Shown: piece after piece, positions 1 through 8,773 of the stretch
How the letters are laid out: every line of letters begins with the position of its first letter
Numbering within the stretch: position 1 is the first letter of the stretch
Source of the DNA: Phialocephala subalpina
Lineage: Eukaryota > Ascomycota > Leotiomycetes > Helotiales > Mollisiaceae
Length of the DNA stretch: 55,019 nucleotides
NCBI GenBank assembly: GCA_900073065.1
Contig: FJOG01000099.1
Location: 4,323 to 59,341 of the forward strand
Direction of reading: 5' to 3'
Made by a program: the position numbers and the translations under genes
Notes under the pieces: generated by a model
What the model saw: the letters and a program-made list of their open reading frames with translations, nothing else
Told to the model about the DNA's origin: nothing
Databases searched by the model: none

Positions 1-188
1 GGCATTTTGCTCCGCAGGCCTCGCAGGGGCGCCCCTACGGGGGGCTACTTTTTTCTATTTAATGATATACTTTTTAAGTTATCAGCTCTTAAATTGCGTT
101 TTTTATAAAGGTATAAAGTTATAGTAATATTGGTTAATACTTGCATTTAACGAGGTAACTCGCTTGGATTTACCGCTCCGACGAGCCT
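1..188. other. AT-rich flank, no gene seen
   Basis: The first 50 bases are GC-rich and the rest turns AT-rich with few CpG. No open frame looks coding. It is the outer edge of the repeat block that bounds the gene island on the left. Confidence 0.5.
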
Positions 189-481
189 CACTAAAATAAC
201 GACATTTTGAGTTTTACTTTACGAGCCCGCATCGTAGTTATTCTCTTATAGAATTTTACGATAAGTTTATATATGAAAAGCGCTCAATTAAAAGAATATT
301 TGTGTAGTTAAACTCGAATTAATACGTCTTTTAGTTTCTTTGATATTTGTAATCAAAGTTAGAGCCAATATGATTAATCGATTTTTTGCGAGGCAGATTT
401 TGCCGGGCGGTAGCTAAAAAGAGTTACCGCTCGGTAGAATTTGCCTCAAGAATCGATCGCATTAAATATTTAACCTTTATA

Positions 482-612
482 AGCCGCATTATATTTATTC
501 TCTTATAGAATTTTACGATAAGTTTATATATAAAAAGCCTTTAATTAGAAGAATATTTGCGTAATTAAGTTCGAATCAATCCGTATTTTAGTTTCTTCAA
601 TATTTGTAACTA
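482..612 (+). repeat. Inner arm copy, forward
   Basis: This is the forward partner of the near-perfect inverted pair inside the 189-860 element. Its partner is 708-835, about 95 bases downstream. Both contain the ATTAAGTTCGAAT segment and the CTTATAGAATTTTACG segment. A single-stranded copy could fold into a hairpin of more than 100 bp. Confidence 0.6.
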
Positions 613-707
613 AAACTAGAATCGATATGATCGATCGATTTTCTAAGGTAGATTTTGCCGGGCGGTAAAAGCTCTACATATTGATCGCAACTTTTAGCGT
701 AAATATC

Positions 708-835
708 GAAGAAATTAAAAGACGGATTTATTCGAACTTAATTACGCAAATATTCTTCTAATTAAAGGCTTTTTATATATAAACTTATCGTAAAATTCTA
801 TAAGAGAATAAATATAATGCGGGCTCATAAAGTAA
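708..835 (-). repeat. Inner arm copy, reverse
   Basis: This is the reverse-complement partner of 482-612. It differs from that copy at only a few positions, mostly transitions, as expected for RIP or slow decay. It also pairs more weakly with the arm at about 209-365. Confidence 0.6.
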
Positions 836-860
836 ATCTTAAAATGTTAGTATTTTGGTG

Positions 861-1579
861 TTCCTTTGTCGGCTTGAATGCCTAAGGTATCCGAGTTTTT
901 TTTTCGGCCAATCAAATCGCAAAATTGGAAATTCAATTATTTTCACTTCTATATTTTGCAAACTATAAACAGAGCTAGCTATAAAGAGTTAGTCTAATGC
1001 ATAGAATATAAAACTTAATTTTAAAAATAATAAATTAAATTTTTTTTTAAAGATTTTAATTCTTAATTTTTAATTTTTAAACTCGAAACTCGATTCCAAA
1101 CTTTTTTTCCACCTGCCCAAACCCCCACACTCCAACCACGTGATTTTCAGCGGGTGGGGGTCTAAAGCCCCCTCCACCCTGCGCTGCGCTAGGCAATAAT
1201 TGGGGATTAATTCTCTATCACATAAGGTAAGAGCCTCTTGCATTTAGTCTTCGGTCCACTCCATTTTAATTATTTAAAGATGATGGTAAAGTTATTTTAA
1301 TGAAAATTTTATATGTGCATTCGGTGTATCTATGCACGGAGAGTAGATCTCGGTTAACGCCGAGAGTCGAAAATCATGAAAATTTTGATTTTTGTACATA
1401 TGACTTTATAAGATGGCTTAAAAAGATGTACGAGAGAAGGTTAATGTTGCGAAAGGTAGAAGAGAGTATAAGCTATCATTTCCCTCAATTACGGCGCTCT
1501 AAGAGCGTTGGTAGTGATGCTATAAGAGTACAACTTTGGGGTTTTTGGGGTGTTGCACAACTGGTGTGTATGGTTTGCC
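861..1579. other. AT-rich stretch, no gene supported
   Basis: Runs of A/T with TTAATTCTTAATTTTTAA-like sequence fill 1010-1090. Similar words recur in the right-hand AT block near 54680. From 1100 base composition turns normal. A 115-codon plus-strand frame at 1300-1647 has no recognisable feature and is probably chance. Confidence 0.4.
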
Positions 1580-3078
1580 TTAGTATAGTCTTCGAAACAC
1601 CCCACTTGCTCGTTCGCATTCTTCTTCTGGTATCAATTCGGCGTTAAACATGGCCGCATTGCCTTGAGCCCAGCCTCGATGTGCAGCAATGTTCCCAATT
1701 CTGATCAGGTCGCAGTCAAGGTGGCCGGAAGCAATACCAAGGGTAGTCTCTCTCACTTGCTCCAAGTACCGGGGGCGAATCGTTATCTTCAACCAGTGGT
1801 TTTCAACGATCAGGTTTCTATCCATGATTTGTCGCTCGTCCTTCATTGTTTTGACTTTTCCTGCTCGGCATAGAAACTGGCTTTCCACATTTGAACTTTT
1901 GCTCGTGCAGCTTCCAGATTGTCGATGGCCTTTTCGTGTCGCCGGGAAGGTGGGAGGTCTCAACCAAGAAGCGTTCAGCTGTATGACTGATAGGTGAACT
2001 TGGTTCATGGTGGTCTTGGTAGCTGGTCGCGGTCTGCAAGAGATCGTTGCTAGCTCTCGGAAATCCGCGTCGTCTGCTGCCATTTTGTGTTGGTCAGGAA
2101 TGGAAGTGTGGAGGACCAGGGTGTTGAACTCAGTTCATGACGGTCTTCATGATGGTCTTGGTGGCTGGTCGCGGTCTGCAAAAGAGTATGGACAGTCCGC
2201 GTCGTCTGTTGTCCTTTTGTGCTGATCGGAACTAGAAATGTATTCGGGAGGTGAGTGGTACTAGTTGTGGTTATGATCGAAGGAGTAGATCCGAGGTTTG
2301 TAGAAGAGGTGAAGGGTGTCGTTGTCAAGACCCTCGAGCATCCATAAAGTGTCACGACCGGATCAGCTAGTGGCTTCTAGTAGCTTGGATCTGCTTCATC
2401 TACTGTAGAACCTCTTATCCGGTAGCAAGTGCTGCGTACCAACTGCTAAGCCTTTTATCTCTCTTGTGCCATATAAACATAAGCGCCACCGGGGGAATGT
2501 TGGCCAATTCCGACCTAATCAGCTGGTGGTCTCTGGCAATTTGCACCTGCTGTGAAGGTCCATCTTCTGGTACCCGCGTCTGGCTGCTGGTTTCTGCCCC
2601 GTGCTCGCGCTGGCCATTCGTCCTTCATCCTCCTCTCCGGATCTTGAAGACGTGTAACCCACTCACTTCTTCCACCCTATGCAGCATCTGCTTCTGCTCT
2701 GGCTGCTTGTTCTCGGACTTGAGACTCTCTCAGCTGCAACTTCCATCGTTATACCTCTGCATTGCCATCAATGTGCTGGCTAGCTGTATGCCCTGTGCTG
2801 GTGTAGTTGTTGATGTGTTGAGTGGCACCGGATGCGCTCGAGTTGCCATGCTGGCCCACGTTGGCGGCAAGCTGACGAGATGGCGTTGTGTATACATGCG
2901 GCAGTGGTAAGGCTTGTCTTGATGTTCTATTGTGACGGAGATGTTGTGGTGTCTGTGGAAGGCGACAGGGTGGATTTGTGGTGCAAGGCGAGTGCTTGCT
3001 AGGCCCTGTCACCTCGACAACGTTGAGCGCGAGGCAGACACTAGGTGAAAAGCAGTGACGACTCCGGCACCACGACAA
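1580..3078 (-). pseudogene. Frameshifted relic of a fungal coiled-coil protein
   Basis: No frame is open throughout, but coding-like pieces follow one another on the minus strand in different frames. The upstream end (about 3078-2750) is rich in Ser, Thr, Asn and Gln. Near 2750-2600 there is an Ala/Glu/Gln-rich piece with a stop in it. Near 1960-1870 a helical segment beginning RHEKAIDNLEAARAK is followed by a shift of frame. The last piece (about 1850-1580) reads cleanly through RIGNIAAHRGWAQGN and ends FRRLY. From memory, fungal proteins of unknown function carry a similar Asn-x-Ala-Ala-His-x-Gly region ending in a Phe-x-x-Leu-Tyr-like motif. I infer a decayed member; introns could explain some breaks but not the in-frame stops. 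Confidence 0.42.
2003..2231. repeat. Imperfect tandem duplication, about 135-142 bp unit
   Basis: The words GTTCATG, GGTCTTGGT, CTGGTCGCGGTCTGCAA and TCCGCGTCGTCTG appear in the same order at 2003-2100 and again at 2133-2231, with an offset of 130-142 bases. The two copies differ by small indels and so change frame. The duplication lies inside the relic gene. Confidence 0.65.
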
Positions 3079-3273
3079 GAGGAATCAATACAGAATGAGG
3101 TCTGGGATACCAATACGTGATCTGAATGATGTCAGTTGAAGAGGAAGAAGGCCAGAGGCAACCGGGCGGGATAAGAAGGATAATTGAACCAAAGAGGAGT
3201 GGACACGGGTATATTGAGTTCCACAGAGGCACTCGTCCTAGTTCACATGTGCAGCAGGCTGGAGAGGCTGCTA

Positions 3274-3313
3274 GCGAAGAGTGTCGGGCGAAGAGTGTCG
3301 GGCGAAGAGTGTC
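3274..3313. repeat. 14-bp tandem repeat, 2.9 copies
   Basis: The unit GCGAAGAGTGTCGG is repeated perfectly at 3274-3287 and 3288-3301, and its first 12 bases again at 3302-3313. It lies in the unassigned stretch between the relic gene and the permease gene. That stretch (3079-3541) otherwise holds only a weak 114-codon plus-strand frame with no recognisable domain. Confidence 0.85.
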
Positions 3314-3541
3314 TTTTGGGACGAAGCGTGAAACTCAATTCTGGCGGCGAGCTGGCGTTGTGAGTGGCTTGGTAGATTCGAGCTGTTTAATCTTCTCTAC
3401 TTCATGCCGGGCATCACAACCAAACACTCAAATGAAAACAAGTACTTCAACTGTGGCAATTTATTCATAGTAGTTACTGAAATTGTACTTTCGAGAGCAG
3501 CTTTTAGAACACCTCCCGAGCAACCCAAAGCCCCTTGGTTA

Positions 3542-5786
3542 TTATAGACCATTGTTGTCACAAGTGAAGACGCCGGCAACGGTGCCTGCAGCATAGCTAT
3601 TGATGATGCTTTGGACACTCACGTATGTTCCAACTCCAAGAAAGTACACACTTCAATCAGTCAGTAAGAATGAAAATTTGAGTGTTTGTGAATATAACTT
3701 GCCCTATTCCGATAATGACGAGGTTGAAAGCTAGCATCATGTATCCCCACCAGGAGTTTTCGTGGATCCAGTTGATTCCGCCATCGACTCTTCTCATTCG
3801 AATGTACGCTACACCCCCTGTTCATCAATGTCGAGTTAGCTGACTGTTCTTAGGATGTCTAGAGAGTGAAGAAGCCTGTCTTAGGAGTGCCTATGGAGCA
3901 CATCTGGCGTGCATTGGAGCAATGATTCCTGAGACAACACAAAAGGCGGAACAATTATCCGAGAATTTTTAACTTACAAAATATGAATCCTAAAGGCGTT
4001 AGTTTACTGCTTTTACATGTCTTCTCCGAGAAGATGACACCTACCAAAGAATGAATCAAAGAGAGAGGACATGAGTGACAAGAGATCGGAGAAGAACGGA
4101 ATGACCTCAGCCTAGATAGACAGGTTAGATTCATATCTTCTTAGAGAGGCCGAAGGGGGATCTTACAATGATGAATGCTCCAACCCATGTAGCTGCTAGG
4201 ATGCCGGCCCAAGCAGACCAGCCAACGATGGTATTTGAGGTCTTATGTTTCGTTCCTTCGAAAATCCGGAAGAAGATGAACCTTGCCGAGACCGAAGCAT
4301 ACAGAACACCCAAGAAGATCAGCGTTGGAATCATGAAGGAGAATGACACCTTCTTGAACACCTCGTTTCCAAGTGAGCCGAAAGCAGGAGAAGTGTTGTA
4401 GTTGTTTCCAGTGTAGGCATAGACAACAGAGCCAACACACCCAAAGACGATGATCTCCGCGATTGTGACAGCCCAGAGTGCCTTTGGGAAATCCTTGGGC
4501 TCTCTCATCTCAGCAATGAAGGACGGAATCGTAATCTGGCCGATGAATGTGTAGCTGATGTTCAGGAATGCGCTCATGCCTGCAACGAAAGTGGTGCCCT
4601 TGACAGGGATAGCCGTCACAATCGGCTCTCCACCATGCAGTCCAGTAAGAGGTATGATAGAGTTGGGATCGGGGTTATAGTCTTGGGGGTGGGTCTCAAT
4701 GCCAGCAAAGATGGCAGCCAGGAGGACAGAGAGGAAGGTGAAAAGGGCTGACACAGTCGCAAGCCTAGCAAGAGCACTGAACGTTCGGGGAAGCGATGCA
4801 AACCAGCAGATGATTGCTGCAATGACTGCAAACACAACTGTACACTGGCTGTGGTTGGTGATGGTGTTGAGATACTTGGCGCTCACAAGGACGTGCAAGC
4901 CCTGCTTTTGTTAGCGATTGCAGTGATGAAGAATTCTTGCGTCCATACCTGAATGAACGTGTTGTTCAGAATGAACATCACAGCTGTCACATACCACGCC
5001 CAAGTCTTGCCCCAGAAGAGCATTTGTCCGATGTCACAAACATCTCTGACCTCTGGGTGTCTGTTCATTGGGTCAGCATTTCACTGATCTCCAAACCCAC
5101 GCAACTGAACTGTACGAAGGACGTGTCTCGCCACGTACCTTAAGCAAAACTCCCACACAACCAAGGAGGTGTACAAGACCAACCCAGCGATGACGACTGT
5201 CAGGATGAGGCCCGGGACGAGGCCCAAAACTGAGTATGAATAAGGAAATGACATGATAGCCAGGCAGATATACTCGGAGAAAAGTAATGCGGCGGTCTGT
5301 TCGAACGGTCAGCCAAGACCATAAGAATGACGAGATGAAAACACGGCACATTATCCGATGGAGAGCGGTAGCGGATGACTTGCGTCCACGGTAAGGCACA
5401 TTGAGAAGGAGCGCAAATATGAGGGATTCAAAAGGGTGCATAGTGGGTCGAAAAGGCGCATTGGTGAGTATACTGAAGTACATTCGCAGAAGACGGCGAC
5501 ATACCTTCTGCCAGCTGCAGGTCCTGTATTGGATAGCATTACCAGCCTCCAACTCAATCTGTTTCCCCAGAATATCAGAACCGGAATCATCAGAACCAAA
5601 ATCGTACCCCTTCAAGTGCGGTAACACATCGGCGATTCTGCCACCAGCCTTGCTGCTACTGCCGTATTTGCTCCTCTTCGGCTGGTCCTGTTCGAGATCG
5701 ACATTGCTAAAGCCATTGTTGGTAGTGGGTGTATGTTGATTCTCCTTGTCCTTGAAGTCCGGACTAACATCCTTTTCTAACGCCAT
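3542..5786 (-). CDS. mtr: Mtr-like neutral amino acid permease
   Basis: A predicted plasma-membrane amino acid transporter of the Aa_trans (AAAP) family, close to Neurospora Mtr, which takes up neutral aliphatic and aromatic amino acids. My splice gives 529 residues in eight exons: 5786-5505, 5296-5139, 5060-4949, 4901-4167, 4111-4045, 3989-3978, 3817-3703 and 3650-3542; the phases close exactly. The N-terminus is hydrophilic and acidic. The block after Trp-Gln-Lys (TAALLFSEYICLAIMSFP) and many later hydrophobic segments match the family. The C-terminus runs through NWIHENSWWGYM to a last membrane segment. Oddities are a 12-nt exon and a final GC-AG intron (donor GCAAGT, 3702-3651). I see no frameshift, so the gene appears functional. 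The substrate range is inferred from family only. Confidence 0.93.
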
Positions 5787-6840
5787 TTTCGAGACGGAAA
5801 ATGGACAATTAGGGTATAATAAATTGAGTGAGAGCTAAAAAGTTCCGGCTGCATTAACCACTCGCTATAGGCGTATGAAGGAAGAAAGAGCGCGTGCCGA
5901 GGATGTTTCGCTCGTATACGGGCTGGAATAATTGTGAGATGATTGAAGACGACAACGTTTATCGATAATGGAGAATGCAATGTGGGAAGTGGGTTGTCTT
6001 AAAACAACCCAGTTTGATCCATAGACACAACCTAGCACTACCAGGGAAAGGTCTACGGTACGTAAAATGTGGAAAGAGCCATTGAGGGACCCCGCTGAAG
6101 TCAACGGACGCCCGTCTGGAGAACGGGTCTGCAAGGCAGGAATGCAGGATGGAATAGTTGTGGGATGCTAGGACAAGGAAGGTGTTAGTCGACGTCGATC
6201 GACGTCAGAAGTTCCCTGCCATCTTACTCGCTTCCGAGCCACACTTGCACTTCCACCGGGCCCGCAGAAAGTTGTGATCGATAGCCGTCATCGATGCGGA
6301 AACTGGTATTCGGTGCGATACAAGTTACTGTACCTTCGTACCAATGTACAATTGCATCTCTTGTATGGTGTGGTGTTGTGATTGTAGCCTTTATGGGTCT
6401 ACCAAGAAGGCCGGACGAGGTGCTTGTTCGTGGCAACTCTCTCTCCCAGCATCTCGGAGCGTTTCCTCATACGCCGCAAAGAGTCCAAGACTCTCGTTCC
6501 GATGAACCGATTGATGGCAAACTAGGTCGGCTGGGCGCAGAGATTTTTATCGAGATTTCACGTCACGGAAGCTGGGTTAGATGTCCTGGACTGCTCTGGG
6601 ATTTTGTAGGTCGTGGAGATGCTTACTTGAAAATAAGCTCTTCCGTCCAAGACTTGTGGCTGCAAGAACGTGGGTTGGCGCCGTGAGCTTCGTTTTGTGG
6701 CTGAATGCGAACCCATTGTGAGGAACGATTTCCCCATCCCAAACATGATCTTGCTGTACCTCCAAGGGATTCGACCGGAGGATTTCGATTGTGTGCTATG
6801 CATCATAGATTCGCCATCCTTCGTTGCGTGGGCTGATGCT
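5787..6840. other. Intergenic, permease promoter and unassigned frames
   Basis: The part next to 5786 should hold the permease promoter. A perfect 16-bp palindrome lies at 6191-6206. Between about 6290 and 6840 several frames on both strands stay open and read like protein, for example plus-strand 6294-6686 and 6670-6840, and minus-strand 6806-6560. None shows a known domain. Since the transposon begins at 6841, these could be part of an interrupted or decayed gene, with the rest beyond 8309. I cannot choose the strand. Confidence 0.3.
6191..6206. repeat. Perfect 16-bp palindrome with two GACGTC cores
   Basis: GACGTCGATCGACGTC equals its own reverse complement and contains two GACGTC hexamers, the core of CRE/ATF-type bZIP sites. 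It lies about 400 bp upstream of the permease start. A regulatory role is only a possibility. Confidence 0.4.
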
Positions 6841-6875
6841 GCCTCCCGGTGAACGTAATTATCCGCACACCAAAA
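6841..6875 (+). repeat. Left terminal inverted repeat of transposon
   Basis: These 35 bp match the reverse complement of 8275-8309 without a mismatch. An internal TA at 6855-6856 is the alternative element boundary for a TA-duplicating transposon. Confidence 0.9.
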
Positions 6876-6945
6876 TCATGACCACACCAAAACATCAACC
6901 AAAACACTCCATAGATTTATATCTACAATACAAAATACAATTAAA

Positions 6946-8196
6946 CTAATAACCAGTCCTCTTGCCATCGTAGTCAATGACTTTTTGAAGTCTTTCTGGC
7001 ATTTCGTCAATCCAATTATTGATTGTTTCCCGATCTAGCTCTTTCCACCCCTCTAGAACCAGCTCCTTCATGATCTTTTCATCCCAATGAGGAACCTCTC
7101 TGAGCTTCTTCTTAGGAAAGAACCAGCTATTCTCTACTGGAGAGAGATCTGGTGATTCTGCACAGTTTTTATAAGTGGTTAAGCCGTTCTGTTGCTTCCA
7201 CTGCTTAACAATGTTATTGGTGTCATTCTTGCTATAGCCATGGCCTGAATCACCATCCTCTTCCAAGACAAAGTCCTCTCCAGCTTCAAGCCAAGGCTTA
7301 ACTATTGGATCTAGAATCTGATCAATGTAGACTTTGTGTGTCATCTTGCCATTAGAGTTTATTGGCACATCGTAGAAAGTGATCTCTGACTTGAAATCAT
7401 ATCCTATGGCAGCCCACCAATGGACCTTTGGAATAGCCTCAAGATCCTCTTCCTCTTCCTCATCATCTTGCCTCTTCCTCTTCTTGTTCTTCTTCTTCTT
7501 CTTCGGCTTCTCAATCTCCATAACACAATCAGGGTGATGCCGTGTGCCTGCTTTCCTTATGATATTGATACTTCCTTGTGGGCCAAAACTACTATGACAT
7601 TCATCAGAGAACCGAACCTTTCTCCAATGATATTTTGTAGGGTATTTTGCCAGCATATCCTCTACCCATTTGTTCCGTCTGTTGCAAAGATCAGGGCTAG
7701 CATATAGCTTCTTGCAGACCTTGCAAATGTGATATCCACGCGTAGCCATTGTCTCTCTAATCAGACGCGTCGAGCACCCCTCAAGCCCTATATTCTCTGC
7801 CAATTGCTGCCAAGTCAAAGTATGCCCTTCCCAGCCATTGTTCTCAAGTATATCCTCCATTTCATCGATTTGGGAAGGAAGGATCTTCGGTTTGGGGCCA
7901 CGGCGCTGTGTGGGATCGCGTAGAGGATTATTTTGAAAAGTACGCGCAGATTCGGTGCCAAGAAGCTCATCTTGAAGAGTCTCATAAGCTTGACGAGGCT
8001 TAAATCTAAGAGCTTCAAAGATCTCTGTCTTTGGAACGCGTTCTAAAGCTGGTTTGCGACTCTCCCACCAGACAATAGACTTCAAGGCAGTTCGATGTGG
8101 TGTAGAGTACTCTTGGCCGGGCTGGCGCGTGCCAATTGTGCGATCAATTGATGTGGCAGGATCAGGAGTGATAGGGCGATCAATTTGCTGATTCAT
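6946..8196 (-). CDS. DDE transposase, Tc1/mariner-like
   Basis: A single-exon protein of 416 residues that would cut and join transposon ends. Residues 100-165 look like a helix-turn-helix end-binding region (LTWQQLAENIGL, then a resolvase-like helix). The catalytic core follows with FSDECH (D198), EEDGDSGHG (D314) and SPDLSPVENSW (E355). This is a DDE triad with about 40 residues between the last two, not the 34 typical of animal Tc1. A Lys/Arg cluster (232-242) followed by an acidic run is inserted in the core and could be a nuclear localisation signal. It fits the fungal DDE_3 endonuclease type. All catalytic residues are present and the frame has no stops, so it may be active. Confidence 0.9.
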   Translation of the reverse strand: MNQQIDRPITPDPATSIDRTIGTRQPGQEYSTPHRTALKSIVWWESRKPALERVPKTEIFEALRFKPRQAYETLQDELLGTESARTFQNNPLRDPTQRRGPKPKILPSQIDEMEDILENNGWEGHTLTWQQLAENIGLEGCSTRLIRETMATRGYHICKVCKKLYASPDLCNRRNKWVEDMLAKYPTKYHWRKVRFSDECHSSFGPQGSINIIRKAGTRHHPDCVMEIEKPKKKKKNKKRKRQDDEEEEEDLEAIPKVHWWAAIGYDFKSEITFYDVPINSNGKMTHKVYIDQILDPIVKPWLEAGEDFVLEEDGDSGHGYSKNDTNNIVKQWKQQNGLTTYKNCAESPDLSPVENSWFFPKKKLREVPHWDEKIMKELVLEGWKELDRETINNWIDEMPERLQKVIDYDGKRTGY

Positions 8197-8274
8197 ATTG
8201 TCAAAATCAAGAAAGAATCACGTATAGTTGAATTGTTATAAAATTATAAAGATGTTATTGTTTTGGTGGGGAAT

Positions 8275-8309
8275 TTTTGGTGTGCGGATAATTACGTTCA
8301 CCGGGAGGC
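8275..8309 (-). repeat. Right terminal inverted repeat of transposon
   Basis: This is the exact reverse complement of 6841-6875. It begins about 80 bp upstream of the transposase start codon, so it may overlap the transposase promoter. Confidence 0.9.
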
Positions 8310-8773
8310 TGCTCAAAACCTCTATACTCACCTGTGTCCTCTTCAAACCCCGAAAGTCCAAAGTTGGTTCGTACATCCAGGATGGTGTCGTTCTTGCATT
8401 TTCCCTGGTATCGGTGACGTCTGTAGCAGGGAGCCGCTTCGGGAAAGGCGTCCCTGGAACGTGTGGGGGAGTGCAATCACGTGCATCGGACCCGCCGACA
8501 ATCCTTGAAGAGCTGTGTATTGTCTCTGGAGCTTTGAGATGTTGCATTTCACTTGGTAGGTGGTACCACATTTGTAGCTGCCTGACTACGTCCCAAGTGA
8601 GCCATGCCTTGCACAATAGCTGGTGAAATCTGGGTTCCTGAACTACAAAAGCAATGCAACCTCATACAACCCATAAACGGTCGGTATACAACGTATACAG
8701 ACATTGGAAACGAGGAAGAGGAGGAGGTGCAAATCATATACTATGTATAGTCATGTGGGTTCTATCTTACCCC
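8310..8773. other. Intergenic, possible remnant exon
   Basis: From about 8360 to 8616 more than one frame is open on each strand. A minus-strand piece ends at a good donor (GTGAGT, complement of 8331-8336) just before the transposon, and a possible acceptor (CATAG) lies beyond it near 6810. This would put the transposon in an intron, but the joined exons show no known domain. The rest should be 3' sequence of the ligase-like gene. Confidence 0.25.

Larger units (their letters stand above)
189..860. repeat. Inverted-repeat element, AT-rich, RIP-like
   Basis: The left arm starts near 189 and the right arm ends near 860. Read on the minus strand, the right arm repeats the left one: both carry a TTTACTTTA-GAGCCCGCAT stretch followed by CTCTTATAGAATTTTACG. 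A second direct copy of the arm lies at about 482-612 and is nearly identical to the reverse complement of 708-835. The element is therefore a terminal inverted repeat with an extra inner arm copy. It has no coding frame, many T/A and few CpG. It could be a non-autonomous transposon (MITE-like) decayed by repeat-induced point mutation; the family is not identified. Confidence 0.6.
6841..8309 (-). mobile_element. Tc1/mariner-class DNA transposon, apparently intact
   Basis: The element has identical terminal inverted repeats of 35 bp (6841-6875 and 8275-8309), starting GCCTCCCGGTGAACG and ending CCGCACACCAAAA. It contains one uninterrupted transposase frame on the minus strand. The flanks carry TGCT on both sides (6837-6840 and 8310-8313). 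This could be a 4-bp target duplication, or chance. If instead the element begins at ATTATCCGC with a TA duplication, as usual for this superfamily, then the outer 15 bases on each side would be a palindromic target. Identical ends and an open frame point to recent insertion and no RIP. Confidence 0.85.

Noticed and set aside
5139..5296. Apparent frameshift in exon 2 of the permease
   Set aside because: On recounting, the T run has four bases and the exon is 158 nt, which closes all phases; the gene is intact.
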